DNA of 64,000 bases from Croceivirga sp. (GTDB lineage: Bacteria; Bacteroidota; Bacteroidia; Flavobacteriales; Flavobacteriaceae): positions 19,178-83,177 of the forward strand of contig JANQKR010000039.1 in assembly GCA_028281025.1 (NCBI GenBank), read 5' to 3'. The translations under genes were made by a program, and so were the position numbers. Under the pieces are notes generated by a model. It searched no databases and was not told the DNA's origin. It saw only the letters and a list, made by a program, of their open reading frames with translations. Shown piece after piece: positions 17,652 through 26,616 of this stretch (position 1 is the stretch's first letter; every line of letters starts with the position of its first letter).

Positions 17652-19427
17652 ATGAAATCACGCTATCTGGTCTTTTTAATAATTCCTTTCCTTTTTTCCT
17701 GTAAGGATTCAATCCAACCGGACGAAAAGACTTTTTCCACAATTTTTGAAGATTCCAACGGGATGCAAACGGCAACCTATGATCAGGTAATTGAATTCTA
17801 TCTCCTGCTTGCCAGGGAATTTCCAGAAATCAACGTTCAGACCATAGGGGATACCGATAGCGGTCACCCTTTGCATTTAGTGACGTACAATCCTAATGCC
17901 GATTTTAATTTTCAGAAAATACGACAGGAAAAAAGCATTGTCCTGATCAATAATGGAATCCACCCTGGAGAACCGGATGGCATTGATGCCACCATGCTTT
18001 TGTTCAGGAATTTGGCCCAAAAGAGGATTGACGCTCCAGAGAACGTGGTCATAACCTCCATTCCCGTTTACAATGTAGGGGGAATGTTGAATAGGAACAG
18101 TACCAGTAGGGTCAATCAGAATGGTCCCGAAACCTATGGGTTCCGGGGAAACGCCCAAAACTATGACTTGAATAGGGACTTCATAAAAATGGACACACGA
18201 AACGCTTACACTTTCGTGGATATTTTCCATTTGTTGAAACCGGATATATTCATAGACAACCATGTGAGCAATGGTGCCGACTATCAATATACTTTGACCC
18301 ATCTATTTACCCAACACAATAAACTTGGCGGGGAATTGGGAAATTATTTGCATAAGGAACTCATGCCTTCCCTGGAAATGGAACTACAAAAGAACGGACT
18401 GGCGATCACTCCGTACGTCAATGTGTACAATAGGCCTCCCGATGGTGGTTTTTCGCAGTTTATGGACCATCCCAGATATTCCACCGGATATACTACACTA
18501 TGGAGTACCTTGGGGATGATGGTCGAAACCCATATGTTAAAACCCTACAAACCTAGGGTTGAAAGTACCTACGAGCTATTGCAGGAAATGGTGGATATAG
18601 CGGATAGGGACTACGAAAAAATAAAATCCCTCAGGACCAGGGCCAATGAATCTGCCCTAAAATTGAAAGGATTTCCATTGAATTGGGTATTGGACACCAC
18701 TAAGGTTACGCAATTGAATTTTAAGGGTTTTACGGCAGATACCCTTTTGAGCGAGTTGACCGGCATGCCAAGATTACGGTACGATAAAACGAAGCCCTTT
18801 GAGAAGGAAATCCCCTACCATAATCATTTTTACCCCAAAGATACCATTGAAGTACCGGAAGCCTATCTTCTGAAAAAAGGGTGGCAAAAGGTCATTGATC
18901 GTTTGGCCGCGAACAATATTGATTACTTTGAAGTGGAAAAGGATACGCTTCTAAGTGTTGAAGGTTATCATATTGAATCCTACGAAACGTATTCCAGACC
19001 GTACGAAGGACATTATCCGCATTACAACACCCAGGTGACCAAATCCCAAATAGAGGTCCGTATACAAAAAGGGGATTACGTAATCCCCACACGGCAAGAG
19101 GGGATTCGCTATGTATTGGAAACCTTGGAACCGGAAGCGGTCGATTCCTTTTTTAACTGGAACTTTTTTGATACCGTGCTGCAACAAAAGGAAGGTTTTT
19201 CCCCTTACGTTTTTGAAGATTCGGCCCTCAGGATTTTAGGGGAAAATGCGTTTTTAAAGGACAGTTTTGAGCTAAAAAAAGCAAAAGAAAAGGACTTTTC
19301 CGAAAACTGGTATGCCCAATTGGCATGGATCTATAAGAACTCCCAATATAGTGAATCTGCCCACCTGCAGTACCCCGTTTACCGTATACTAAAGGGAAGC
19401 GAAGCCGCTTTTCTGTTAAAAGATTAG
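17652..19427 (+). CDS. Lipoprotein M14-family zinc carboxypeptidase
   Basis: The 591-residue protein has a lipoprotein signal (LVFLIIPFLFSC, Cys17). The M14 metal site is HPGEPDG (His and Glu) plus the later His in IDNHVSNGAD; a likely catalytic Glu lies in MMVETHML. Upstream QTIGDTDSGHPLHLV is the usual lead-in of the fold. The C-terminal ~250 residues are an added beta-rich region. M14 enzymes trim C-terminal amino acids or cell-wall peptides; the substrate is not known here. The 3' end overlaps the convergent Nudix gene by 12 bases. Confidence 0.92.
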   Translation: MKSRYLVFLIIPFLFSCKDSIQPDEKTFSTIFEDSNGMQTATYDQVIEFYLLLAREFPEINVQTIGDTDSGHPLHLVTYNPNADFNFQKIRQEKSIVLINNGIHPGEPDGIDATMLLFRNLAQKRIDAPENVVITSIPVYNVGGMLNRNSTSRVNQNGPETYGFRGNAQNYDLNRDFIKMDTRNAYTFVDIFHLLKPDIFIDNHVSNGADYQYTLTHLFTQHNKLGGELGNYLHKELMPSLEMELQKNGLAITPYVNVYNRPPDGGFSQFMDHPRYSTGYTTLWSTLGMMVETHMLKPYKPRVESTYELLQEMVDIADRDYEKIKSLRTRANESALKLKGFPLNWVLDTTKVTQLNFKGFTADTLLSELTGMPRLRYDKTKPFEKEIPYHNHFYPKDTIEVPEAYLLKKGWQKVIDRLAANNIDYFEVEKDTLLSVEGYHIESYETYSRPYEGHYPHYNTQVTKSQIEVRIQKGDYVIPTRQEGIRYVLETLEPEAVDSFFNWNFFDTVLQQKEGFSPYVFEDSALRILGENAFLKDSFELKKAKEKDFSENWYAQLAWIYKNSQYSESAHLQYPVYRILKGSEAAFLLKD

Positions 19428-20012
19428 GTTTTCCTCAAAAAGGATCCTTATGTTTCGGTAGGAATTTTTAAGGGCCTTTTCCGTTTTTTTGGGCCCTTTC
19501 CATTTTACTTTGGTTATGCCCTCCTCTTCCTGGGCAACAAACTTGCCCGAATAATCGGTATACATTTCAAACCAATACACTTTTTTTAATTTGAATTTAT
19601 CCCCTCTCTTAAAAATATGGTACGTAGTCTGTAAATACCGTTTTACGCTAAGGTTTTCTACCCCGGTCTCCTCTTCCACTTCCCTTACGGCGGCAGCCTC
19701 TATGGATTCCCCTTTGTCCAACTTCCCTTTGGGCAAGTCCCATTTTCCCTCCCTAAAGATAAAGAGCACCTTCCCCTTTTTATTTTTTACCAATCCTCCT
19801 CCGGCAACGATCATCGGTATTTTACTGGTAAACTTCTCAAGGATATCGTTGCCCGGTTCAAAAATATAGGCGGTATCCAAAAGGTTTTTGGCAAGAGCGG
19901 TTATCGCGTAGTTTATGGCATTGTCCTCAAGGGTAAAAACATTTCCCAAAGAGTTGTCCGGTTGTTGATTGGTCAAAATCAACGGAGACTCATTAACAAA
20001 AACTTTATACAT
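19416..20012 (-). CDS. Nudix hydrolase
   Basis: The 198-residue protein has a complete Nudix box, with GKLDKGE at its start and REVEEETGV at its end, embedded in AGGGLVKNKKGKVLFIFREG and WDLPKGKLDKGE. The family removes a nucleoside-linked diphosphate; the substrate cannot be read. An N-terminal ~65-residue extension (MYKVFVNESPLILTNQQ) precedes the Nudix fold. The frame runs further upstream into pyrE, but the ATG at 20012 is the likely start; it leaves only seven bases to the pyrE start on the other strand, so the two promoters must lie inside each other's coding sequence. Confidence 0.9.
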   Translation of the reverse strand: MYKVFVNESPLILTNQQPDNSLGNVFTLEDNAINYAITALAKNLLDTAYIFEPGNDILEKFTSKIPMIVAGGGLVKNKKGKVLFIFREGKWDLPKGKLDKGESIEAAAVREVEEETGVENLSVKRYLQTTYHIFKRGDKFKLKKVYWFEMYTDYSGKFVAQEEEGITKVKWKGPKKTEKALKNSYRNIRILFEENLIF

Positions 20013-20015
20013 TTG
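20008..20015 (+). promoter_or_regulatory. Candidate -7 box for pyrE
   Basis: TACATTTG fits the Bacteroidota TAnnTTTG -7 element exactly and ends four bases before the pyrE ATG at 20020. If used, transcription would begin at or next to the start codon, giving a leaderless mRNA. No clear TTG is seen at the -33 position. Confidence 0.4.
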
Positions 20016-20019
20016 CGCA

Positions 20020-20661
20020 ATGATTTTGGACAAGAACAGCGCTAAAAAAACAGCTGAGCTGTTGCTGCAAATTAATGCAATTAAGTTGAGTCCTGAAAGT
20101 CCATTCACATGGGCTTCCGGTTGGAAATCCCCAATTTACTGTGATAACCGAATAATTTTATCCTATCCACAGATTCGGAATTTTGTCCGCGAGGAAATGG
20201 CCAAACAGGTGGAGGGCATTTATGGAAAGCCCGATGCCATTGCCGGAGTGGCCACGGGTGCCATAGGTATTGGTATCCTGGTGGCGGAATCCTTAGGGTT
20301 ACCTTTTGTTTACGTAAGGCCCGAGCCCAAATCGCATGGAAGACAGAATCAAATTGAAGGCCATTTGGAACCAGGACAAAGTGTGGTGGTCATTGAAGAC
20401 CTCATCAGTACGGGCAAAAGTAGCCTTAATGCGGTGAATGCCCTAAAATCGGCCAAATTGGATGTAAAGGGCATGGTAGCCATTTTCACCTATGGCTTTG
20501 AAACGGCGACCGAAAATTTTAAAAATGAACATGTCCAATTACATACATTAAGCGATTACGGGCATTTGATCGAGCAGGCTGCCCAAACACAGTATATCAG
20601 AGAATCCCAATTAAAAACGCTAATGGAATGGAGAACGGCTCCGGACCAATGGCAACCTTAA
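20020..20661 (+). CDS. pyrE: Orotate phosphoribosyltransferase
   Basis: The 213-residue enzyme attaches orotate to PRPP to make OMP in pyrimidine synthesis. The PRPP-binding motif is VVVIEDLISTGKSSLNAV, preceded by IAGVATGAIGIG and VYVRPEPKSHGRQNQIEG, which holds the catalytic Lys and the flexible loop. Start at 20020 gives MILDKNSAKKTAELLL, the family N-terminus; the frame opens upstream within the Nudix gene. It is followed after only seven bases by an SRPBCC gene on the same strand. Confidence 0.95.
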   Translation: MILDKNSAKKTAELLLQINAIKLSPESPFTWASGWKSPIYCDNRIILSYPQIRNFVREEMAKQVEGIYGKPDAIAGVATGAIGIGILVAESLGLPFVYVRPEPKSHGRQNQIEGHLEPGQSVVVIEDLISTGKSSLNAVNALKSAKLDVKGMVAIFTYGFETATENFKNEHVQLHTLSDYGHLIEQAAQTQYIRESQLKTLMEWRTAPDQWQP

Positions 20662-20668
20662 GTGAATT

Positions 20669-21067
20669 ATGTATATAGAAGCACCTAAAAAAAGTTTGAA
20701 TACCAGTGCAAAAGAAGTCTTTGACTTTCTCTGCGACATCCGGAACTTTGAAAAGCTTATGCCAGAAAACATTGATAAGTTCGAGGTTTTGGACGAAAAC
20801 ACCTTTAGATTTGCCCTAAAGGGAATGCCCGAAATTGTACTGCGCCTAAAGGAGAAATACCCAAATTCCAAAGTGATTTATGGAGCGGCCAGCAGCAAAC
20901 TTTCATTTACCCTAACCGCAGCTATTCAAGAAATGGATGGGGATACCAGTGAGGTCACCCTAAGTTTTGAAGGGGAATTCAATGCCATGATGGCCATGAT
21001 GATCAAAAGTCCCATTACCAATTTTATAGGGACCCTATCCTCCAATATGGACGTGATCGGTCAATAA
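20669..21067 (+). CDS. SRPBCC-superfamily protein
   Basis: The 132-residue protein has the START/Bet v1-like pattern of a ligand-binding cavity protein: SAKEVFDFLCDIRNFEKLMPE at the N-terminus, beta strands, and a long C-terminal helix region with MAMMIKSPITNFIGTL. Such proteins bind hydrophobic ligands or help cofactor handling; the function here is unknown. It is seven bases after pyrE and probably co-transcribed. Its end overlaps the convergent birA gene by seven bases. Confidence 0.8.
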   Translation: MYIEAPKKSLNTSAKEVFDFLCDIRNFEKLMPENIDKFEVLDENTFRFALKGMPEIVLRLKEKYPNSKVIYGAASSKLSFTLTAAIQEMDGDTSEVTLSFEGEFNAMMAMMIKSPITNFIGTLSSNMDVIGQ

Positions 21068-21792
21068 ATAAAGGTTACTTCCTTAAAATTAAAGTGTTCC
21101 ATTTGGCCGTTTTCCCGCTCTATTTTTAACTGGCCACTTTCCGTAACGCCCTTGATCGTGCCTTTGAATGGTTGCCCTTTTCCCAAACGAAATGCCGCTT
21201 TGACTTCCATCCGAAATAGAACGGCTTCATATTGTTGTATGATTTCCTGAAAATTCAGTTTTGCCAAGGACTTCAAACGAAATTCGATGTAGTGTAAAAG
21301 CCTGTTCAATACTTCATCCAAATCATGGTCCCTTCCCGTGGCCAGCTTTACGGAAGAAGCGTTTGCAAGTTCCCCAAAATTAGTTTGGTTCACATTAAGT
21401 CCTACACCAATAATACTTTGTTGCACTGTTGTTCCCTGAAGTGTATTTTCGATCAAAATGCCACATATCTTCTTATTTACTGACATAATGTCGTTAGGCC
21501 ATTTAACCCTAACATCAGGAACTGACAGTTCCTGTAAAACGTCAAAAATAGCTAGGGAAACCAAGCAATTTAGACTAAAACCCTGCCTGGCCCTAAGGTT
21601 GGAAAATCGTTTTAACACACTCAAAGTAAGGTTTTTACCTTCTTCCGAAACCCAACTGTTCCCTTTTTGTCCCCTACCACTGGTTTGATGGTCACATACC
21701 ACAACCGTTAAATCCCCAAGGTCTTTTTGCTGTGCCAATTGTTTCAAATAATCATTGGTCGAAGCGATGGCATTAAGTTTGATTATGTGCAT
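21061..21792 (-). CDS. birA: Biotin--[acetyl-CoA-carboxylase] ligase
   Basis: The 243-residue enzyme activates biotin with ATP and attaches it to the biotin carrier protein of acetyl-CoA carboxylase. The BPL domain is marked by IKLNAIASTNDYLKQ, SGRGQKGNSW (biotinoyl-AMP loop), LRVKWPNDIM-type sequence (VRVKWPNDIMSVNKKICGIL) and IIGVGLNVNQ. It lacks the N-terminal helix-turn-helix of E. coli BirA, so it is a catalytic-only form. ATG at 21792 gives the family N-terminus; an upstream TTG at 21843 is less likely. It diverges from rsfS with a 91-base gap. Confidence 0.94.
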   Translation of the reverse strand: MHIIKLNAIASTNDYLKQLAQQKDLGDLTVVVCDHQTSGRGQKGNSWVSEEGKNLTLSVLKRFSNLRARQGFSLNCLVSLAIFDVLQELSVPDVRVKWPNDIMSVNKKICGILIENTLQGTTVQQSIIGVGLNVNQTNFGELANASSVKLATGRDHDLDEVLNRLLHYIEFRLKSLAKLNFQEIIQQYEAVLFRMEVKAAFRLGKGQPFKGTIKGVTESGQLKIERENGQMEHFNFKEVTFIY

Positions 21793-21856
21793 GTAACTAT
21801 GCTTTTTACCGTTCAATGTTATGTTAAAAACACCGTCGGTCAAAACAAAAAAGTAA

Positions 21857-21864
21857 TAACTTTG
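21857..21864 (+). promoter_or_regulatory. Candidate -7 box for the rsfS-ftsH operon
   Basis: TAACTTTG is an exact TAnnTTTG match 19 bases before the rsfS ATG. The region ~20 bases upstream is A-rich with no clear TTG, so the -33 part is weak. Confidence 0.5.
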
Positions 21865-21883
21865 TAGAAATTAAATTTTTTGG

Positions 21884-22258
21884 ATGCAGAAAAACAAAGC
21901 TAGCGCAGATGAACTAATTACCTTAATCATAGCGGGAATTGAAGAAGTAAAGGGGATAGACATAAACCTCTTGGATTTAAGGGAAATAGAAAATACAGTT
22001 TGCGATTACTTTGTAGTATGTAACGGAACATCCAACACGCACGTCAACGCAATAGTATCTTCCATTCAAAAGACGGTCAGCAAATCAATTAAGGATAAAC
22101 CTTGGCATATTGAAGGCGCGGACAACGCAGAATGGGTTTTAATGGATTACGTTAATGTTGTTGTTCATGTTTTTCAAAAGCATACTAGGGAATTTTATGA
22201 TATCGAAGGACTTTGGGGTGATGCCAAAGTCACTATGGTAGAGAGCAGCTACAATTAA
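21884..22258 (+). CDS. rsfS: Ribosome silencing factor
   Basis: The 124-residue protein is RsfS (Iojap/DUF143). It binds ribosomal protein uL14 and blocks subunit joining when nutrients are short. Family marks are DYFVVCNGTSNTHVNAI, KPWHIEGADNAEWVLMDY and VVHVFQKHTREFYDIEGLWGD (the last being the strongest signature). It is the first gene of a tight rightward cluster and lies four bases before ftsH, so the two are surely co-transcribed. Confidence 0.96.
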   Translation: MQKNKASADELITLIIAGIEEVKGIDINLLDLREIENTVCDYFVVCNGTSNTHVNAIVSSIQKTVSKSIKDKPWHIEGADNAEWVLMDYVNVVVHVFQKHTREFYDIEGLWGDAKVTMVESSYN

Positions 22259-22262
22259 AAAA

Positions 22263-24248
22263 ATGGCAAAAGAAAATTCAAATACCCCTAAAAAACCCCG
22301 GTTCAGTTCTTGGTGGATCTACGGTGTAATTATTGCCCTTATTCTGGGTTTTCAATTTTTTGGCAGTGCCACATTCTCCAATACGGAGAAGACCACCACT
22401 TCCGAAATGCAGGAATTTCTTAGAAATGGGGATATCTCTAAAATTATAATTATTACCAATACCAGACAGGCAAAGGTCTTTTTGACGGATGAAGGTCTTA
22501 AGAAAGATGTCCACAAAGGCGTAGCGGACAAGCCTATGCTCCCTACGACCGGTTTGGTACCCCAATATATCTTGGACTACGGGGACTTACAGATATTTCA
22601 GAATGAAATCAGCGAGATAAAAAAGGAAAACAATCTTGATACCATCGTTGAATTTGATACGGAATCCAATGTCCTTGGGGATTTGCTGCTATCCTTGCTT
22701 CCCTTCATTCTCATTATTGGGATTTGGATTTATTTGATGCGCCGAATGTCCGGTGGTGGCGCTGGTGGCGCTGGCGGTCAAATCTTTAATATTGGAAAGT
22801 CCAAAGCCAAACTCTTTGATGAGAAAACGGATACAAGGACATCATTTAAGGATGTTGCAGGTTTGGAAGGTGCAAAAGAGGAAGTACAGGAGATTGTGGA
22901 GTTCCTGAAAAACCCGGACAAGTACACTTCCCTGGGTGGTAAAATACCCAAAGGGGCTTTATTGGTAGGCCCTCCGGGAACAGGAAAAACGTTGTTGGCC
23001 AAAGCAGTGGCAGGAGAGGCCAAAGTTCCCTTTTTCTCCCTTTCCGGTTCAGATTTTGTAGAAATGTTCGTCGGTGTCGGTGCCTCCCGGGTACGTGACT
23101 TGTTCAAACAGGCCAAGGACAAATCTCCGGCCATTATATTCATAGATGAGATTGATGCCATAGGTCGTGCCAGGGGAAAGAACAATTTCACGGGTTCCAA
23201 TGATGAACGTGAAAACACCCTAAATCAATTACTGACGGAGATGGATGGCTTTGGTACCAATACCAATGTTATTGTCCTTGCCGCAACCAACCGTGCCGAT
23301 GTCCTGGACAAGGCCTTGATGCGTGCTGGTAGGTTTGACAGACAGATATATGTTGATTTACCGGACATCAGGGAAAGAAAGGAAATTTTTGAAGTCCACC
23401 TACGGCCCATAAAGACGGCAGAAACTTTGGATTTGGATTTCTTGGCCAGACAAACACCTGGATTTTCAGGAGCGGACATTGCCAACGTTTGTAATGAGGC
23501 TGCATTGATTGCCGCAAGAAAAGAAAGAAAGGCAGTGACAAAACAGGATTTCCTGGATGCCGTGGATAGGATCGTAGGGGGACTGGAGAAGAAAAACAAA
23601 ATAATTACACCAGAAGAAAAGAAAACCATTGCATACCATGAGGCAGGTCACGCAACGGTAAGTTGGATGTTGGAGCACGCAGCACCATTGGTCAAGGTTA
23701 CCATTGTGCCCCGTGGACAATCCCTGGGCGCCGCATGGTACCTTCCAGAGGAACGATTGATCGTTCGCCCGGAACAAATGTTGGATGAAATGTGCGCCAC
23801 TATGGGTGGAAGGGCCGCAGAAAAAGTTATTTTCAATAAAATATCCACTGGTGCTTTAAGTGATTTGGAAAAAGTTACCAAACAAGCACGGGCAATGGTC
23901 ACTATTTACGGACTGAATGATGAGTTGGGCAATATTACCTATTACGACTCCTCTGGACAAAACGAATATGGTTTTACCAAACCGTACAGTGAAGAGACCG
24001 CTCAAAAAATTGATGAGGAAATCTCTAAAATTATCGAGAAGCAATATACAAGGGCCATTTCCATTCTTGATAAAAACAAGGATAAATTAACCCAATTGGC
24101 GGACAGGTTGTTGGAAAAAGAAGTAATTTTTAAGGACGATTTGGAAAAAATCTTTGGAAAACGTCCTTTTGAAAAGGAAGAAGAAGGGACGGAACAACCC
24201 AAATCCAACGATACTGAAACGGAAGAAGTAAAGGAAGAAACCAACTGA
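22263..24248 (+). CDS. ftsH: ATP-dependent zinc metalloprotease FtsH
   Basis: The 661-residue inner-membrane protease degrades unassembled membrane proteins and some regulators. It has two membrane helices (about residues 18-34 and 139-158) around a periplasmic part, a Gly-rich linker, an AAA+ domain with Walker A GPPGTGKT at 236-243, Walker [12 protein letters not shown] and the FVG pore motif ([15 protein letters not shown]), the second region of homology [10 protein letters not shown], and the zinc site HEAGH at 459-463. The acidic C-terminal tail is typical. It sits between rsfS and genes for phospholipid synthesis; FtsH controls lipid balance in E. coli, so the context is suggestive but not proof. 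Confidence 0.97.
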   Translation: MAKENSNTPKKPRFSSWWIYGVIIALILGFQFFGSATFSNTEKTTTSEMQEFLRNGDISKIIIITNTRQAKVFLTDEGLKKDVHKGVADKPMLPTTGLVPQYILDYGDLQIFQNEISEIKKENNLDTIVEFDTESNVLGDLLLSLLPFILIIGIWIYLMRRMSGGGAGGAGGQIFNIGKSKAKLFDEKTDTRTSFKDVAGLEGAKEEVQEIVEFLKNPDKYTSLGGKIPKGALLVGPPGTGKTLLAKAVAGEAKVPFFSLSGSDFVEMFVGVGASRVRDLFKQAKDKSPAIIFIDEIDAIGRARGKNNFTGSNDERENTLNQLLTEMDGFGTNTNVIVLAATNRADVLDKALMRAGRFDRQIYVDLPDIRERKEIFEVHLRPIKTAETLDLDFLARQTPGFSGADIANVCNEAALIAARKERKAVTKQDFLDAVDRIVGGLEKKNKIITPEEKKTIAYHEAGHATVSWMLEHAAPLVKVTIVPRGQSLGAAWYLPEERLIVRPEQMLDEMCATMGGRAAEKVIFNKISTGALSDLEKVTKQARAMVTIYGLNDELGNITYYDSSGQNEYGFTKPYSEETAQKIDEEISKIIEKQYTRAISILDKNKDKLTQLADRLLEKEVIFKDDLEKIFGKRPFEKEEEGTEQPKSNDTETEEVKEETN

Positions 24249-24285
24249 TCCTTTCTCCCTTCCCATTTCATGGCCTAAAAGAAAT

Positions 24286-24894
24286 ATGAGCCTATTTGAC
24301 AAACTTTTTGGAGGAGGTAAAAAAGTTTCCAAGGAAACTGCGGAAACTAGGGGCGAACATATGCCAGATTTGAAAATCCCCATAGATGAAAAGTTTACCA
24401 TTTATTTTAAAAAGAACGGGGGGAAATTTATCTACTGTGAAGATTTTACCGAGGTTCAAACCGCTTTGGCCAATATTGTTTCGGAAAATAACTGGCAAGG
24501 TCATTTTTTCTACACCTTGAACAAAAGAATCAATGAGCGATTTGCCTCCGAAAAACTATCGTTCACGGACAACAGGAACGAAAGTGATATTTTCTTTACC
24601 ACCTGTGAGCACCTCATAGCCCACAATGGTTCCATTTTAGTATGCTCACATCAAATAAAAGAGAAAAAACTAAACGAATTGCCCAGCAATCTAATTGTTT
24701 TTGCCACAACGAGCCAACTGGTGGATTCCATTAGCGAAGCCCTAAAAATCATTAAGAAAAAGTATCCCCAAAAAATCCCCGATAATATAACCACCTTAAA
24801 ACATTTTCTTCCCACACCAGAAAACAAAAATGATTTTCTCTCCTACGGTAGTGCTTCAAAAAATGTCTATCTTTTGCTTTTGGAAGACTACTAA
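24286..24894 (+). CDS. LUD-domain (LutC/YkgG-like) protein
   Basis: The 202-residue protein fits the LUD family: ESDIFFTTCEHLIAHNGSIL is the conserved core and NLIVFATTSQLVDSISEAL the following helix-strand unit. LutC-type proteins belong to lactate-utilisation complexes, but no lutA or lutB homologue is near, and the N-terminal MSLFDKLFGGGKK is an amphipathic, possibly membrane-associating tail. It lies between ftsH (37 bases) and cdsA (7 bases) on the same strand, so a role in membrane or lipid housekeeping is possible; this is inference. Confidence 0.85.
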   Translation: MSLFDKLFGGGKKVSKETAETRGEHMPDLKIPIDEKFTIYFKKNGGKFIYCEDFTEVQTALANIVSENNWQGHFFYTLNKRINERFASEKLSFTDNRNESDIFFTTCEHLIAHNGSILVCSHQIKEKKLNELPSNLIVFATTSQLVDSISEALKIIKKKYPQKIPDNITTLKHFLPTPENKNDFLSYGSASKNVYLLLLEDY

Positions 24895-24901
24895 CTAGTG
24901 T

Positions 24902-25705
24902 ATGAGAGAACTTCTGCGTAGGTCACTTACCGGAATTGTTTACGTTTTTTTATTGCTATCCGCCGTTTTTCTGAGCTCGGATGCCTTTGATTTTCTCTTT
25001 ATGGCCTTTGGACTGGCTTGCCTTTATGAGTTCAAAAGACTGATGAAAATAACCGGATATTATGTTTTTATTGCCTATTTGGCGTTGTGGTGGGCTTTTA
25101 TCTACTTGATTCATGACTTTGCCCTAATCAAAATATTACTGGTTTTGACCATTACCGTGGACTTAGCATTGCTGGTGTATTTGTTTTCCCCCAAAAAAAA
25201 TGCATTGACCACAGTGCAAAAATATGTGATAGCCACATTCTATATAGGCGGGGGCTGTGTTTTCCTCACCATGATTCCCTATCAAAACGAACATTTTGCA
25301 AAGCTCCTGATCATGGGGGTCTTCATTTTGATATGGGTGAACGATTCATTTGCCTATCTGGTGGGTAGAACTTTGGGAAAGCATAAATTATTTCCAAGAA
25401 TTTCTCCCCAAAAAACAATTGAAGGTTCTTTGGGAGGTCTTATTTTTGCAATGGTTGCCGCGTACATTATTTCTAGGTATGAACCGATCATCACCATGGA
25501 ACAGTGGTTAATTTTGGCCGTTGTTATCGTAATTATGGGTAACCTGGGTGATTTGCTGGAATCAAAATTCAAGCGAATGGCCGGTGTAAAGGACAGTGGT
25601 GCCATTTTACCCGGCCATGGTGGAATATTGGATCGATTGGATAGTTTGGTTTTTGCAGCACCATTTGCATATTTGACCTTAATTTTGTTTACCTATGTTT
25701 CATAA
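24902..25705 (+). CDS. cdsA: Phosphatidate cytidylyltransferase
   Basis: The 267-residue integral membrane enzyme makes CDP-diacylglycerol from phosphatidic acid and CTP, the branch point for phospholipids. It has about eight membrane helices and the CdsA signature near the C-terminus: KRMAGVKDSGAILPGHGG followed by LDRLDSL. It is seven bases after the LUD gene, and its end overlaps the psd start by 11 bases, so translation is coupled to the enzyme that makes phosphatidylethanolamine. Confidence 0.96.
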   Translation: MRELLRRSLTGIVYVFLLLSAVFLSSDAFDFLFMAFGLACLYEFKRLMKITGYYVFIAYLALWWAFIYLIHDFALIKILLVLTITVDLALLVYLFSPKKNALTTVQKYVIATFYIGGGCVFLTMIPYQNEHFAKLLIMGVFILIWVNDSFAYLVGRTLGKHKLFPRISPQKTIEGSLGGLIFAMVAAYIISRYEPIITMEQWLILAVVIVIMGNLGDLLESKFKRMAGVKDSGAILPGHGGILDRLDSLVFAAPFAYLTLILFTYVS

Positions 25706-26360
25706 AGAAGGTAAGAACATTATTCTTACCACCTTTTTTTTGGTGGTTGCCGTGATAATTCTGACGCAATACTTTGTTGCTTTGGAATGGCTCCGTATGC
25801 TTTTACAGGTCGTTTCTTTGGTACTATTGATTTTGATCCTACAGTTCTTCAGAAACCCCAAGAGACCCTTGACCCCTAATTTTAATGAAATCCTAGCCCC
25901 AGTTGATGGAAAGGTTGTCGTAGTTGAAGAGGTGGAGGATACCGAATATTTCCAGGGAAAAAGAAGACAGGTATCCATCTTTATGTCCCCTTTGAATGTT
26001 CATGTTACGAGGTATGCCGCAAGTGGTACGATTACCTATTCCAAATACCATCCCGGAAAATACTTGGTTGCGTGGCATCCCAAGTCAAGTACGGACAACG
26101 AAAGAACCACGGTTGTCATCCATACCCCAAAATTTGGTGAAATCCTTTATAGACAAATTGCCGGTGCCATGGCGAGAAGGATTGTGAACTACGCCGAAGA
26201 AGGGGAACAAGTGGTGCAGGGTGATGACGCTGGTTTCATCAAGTTTGGTTCAAGGGTGGATGTGTTGCTTCCCCTTGACTGTAAGGTCTGTGTGGGGTTA
26301 AATCAAAAAGTTGTGGGTGCAAGGACCTGCATTGCGATGTTACCGGAACAAGATGGTTGA
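25695..26360 (+). CDS. psd: Phosphatidylserine decarboxylase (short form)
   Basis: The 221-residue protein is the short-type Psd that converts phosphatidylserine to phosphatidylethanolamine. Two membrane helices at the N-terminus precede the core LAPVDGKVVVVEE and MSPLNVHVTRYAASG. The self-cleavage site that creates the pyruvoyl group is the Gly-Ser in IKFGSRVDVLLP. It overlaps cdsA by 11 bases and the acyl-CoA-binding protein gene by eight. No pssA for phosphatidylserine synthesis is in the window. Confidence 0.95.
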   Translation: MFHKEGKNIILTTFFLVVAVIILTQYFVALEWLRMLLQVVSLVLLILILQFFRNPKRPLTPNFNEILAPVDGKVVVVEEVEDTEYFQGKRRQVSIFMSPLNVHVTRYAASGTITYSKYHPGKYLVAWHPKSSTDNERTTVVIHTPKFGEILYRQIAGAMARRIVNYAEEGEQVVQGDDAGFIKFGSRVDVLLPLDCKVCVGLNQKVVGARTCIAMLPEQDG

Positions 26361-26616
26361 CAAAAGCTTACAAAATAAGTTCCAAGAAGCCGTTCAATAT
26401 GTGAACAACTACGTAGAGCCCATCCCGGCAGATATTCTCCTAAAGCTGTATGCGTATTATAAAATTGCCAACAAAAACTTTGACAATCCTGGAAGCAAAA
26501 CACCACTGATCAATGCCTTTAAGGCCAATGCGCTTATCCAGGCCCAAAATATCAATAGGAATGAAGCAATGGCCAATTACATTGAATTGGTCAATAAGGA
26601 GCTAAAACCCGATTAA
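26353..26616 (+). CDS. Acyl-CoA-binding protein
   Basis: The 87-residue protein is a complete ACBP fold: LQNKFQEAVQYVNNY, then LLKLYAYYKIANKNFD with the YAYYKQA-like ligand-binding helix, and a C-terminal MANYIELVNKEL. The conserved Lys and Tyr that hold the CoA phosphate are visible. ACBPs bind long-chain acyl-CoA in the cytosol and buffer its pool; they are common in eukaryotes and uncommon in bacteria. ATG at 26353 overlaps the psd stop. Its place at the end of a phospholipid operon fits supply of acyl chains. Confidence 0.92.
   Translation: MVDKSLQNKFQEAVQYVNNYVEPIPADILLKLYAYYKIANKNFDNPGSKTPLINAFKANALIQAQNINRNEAMANYIELVNKELKPD

Noticed and set aside
24286..24894. Lactate-utilisation operon member
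   Set aside because: Only the LUD domain is present; no LutA- or LutB-like gene is nearby, so a lactate role is not supported.
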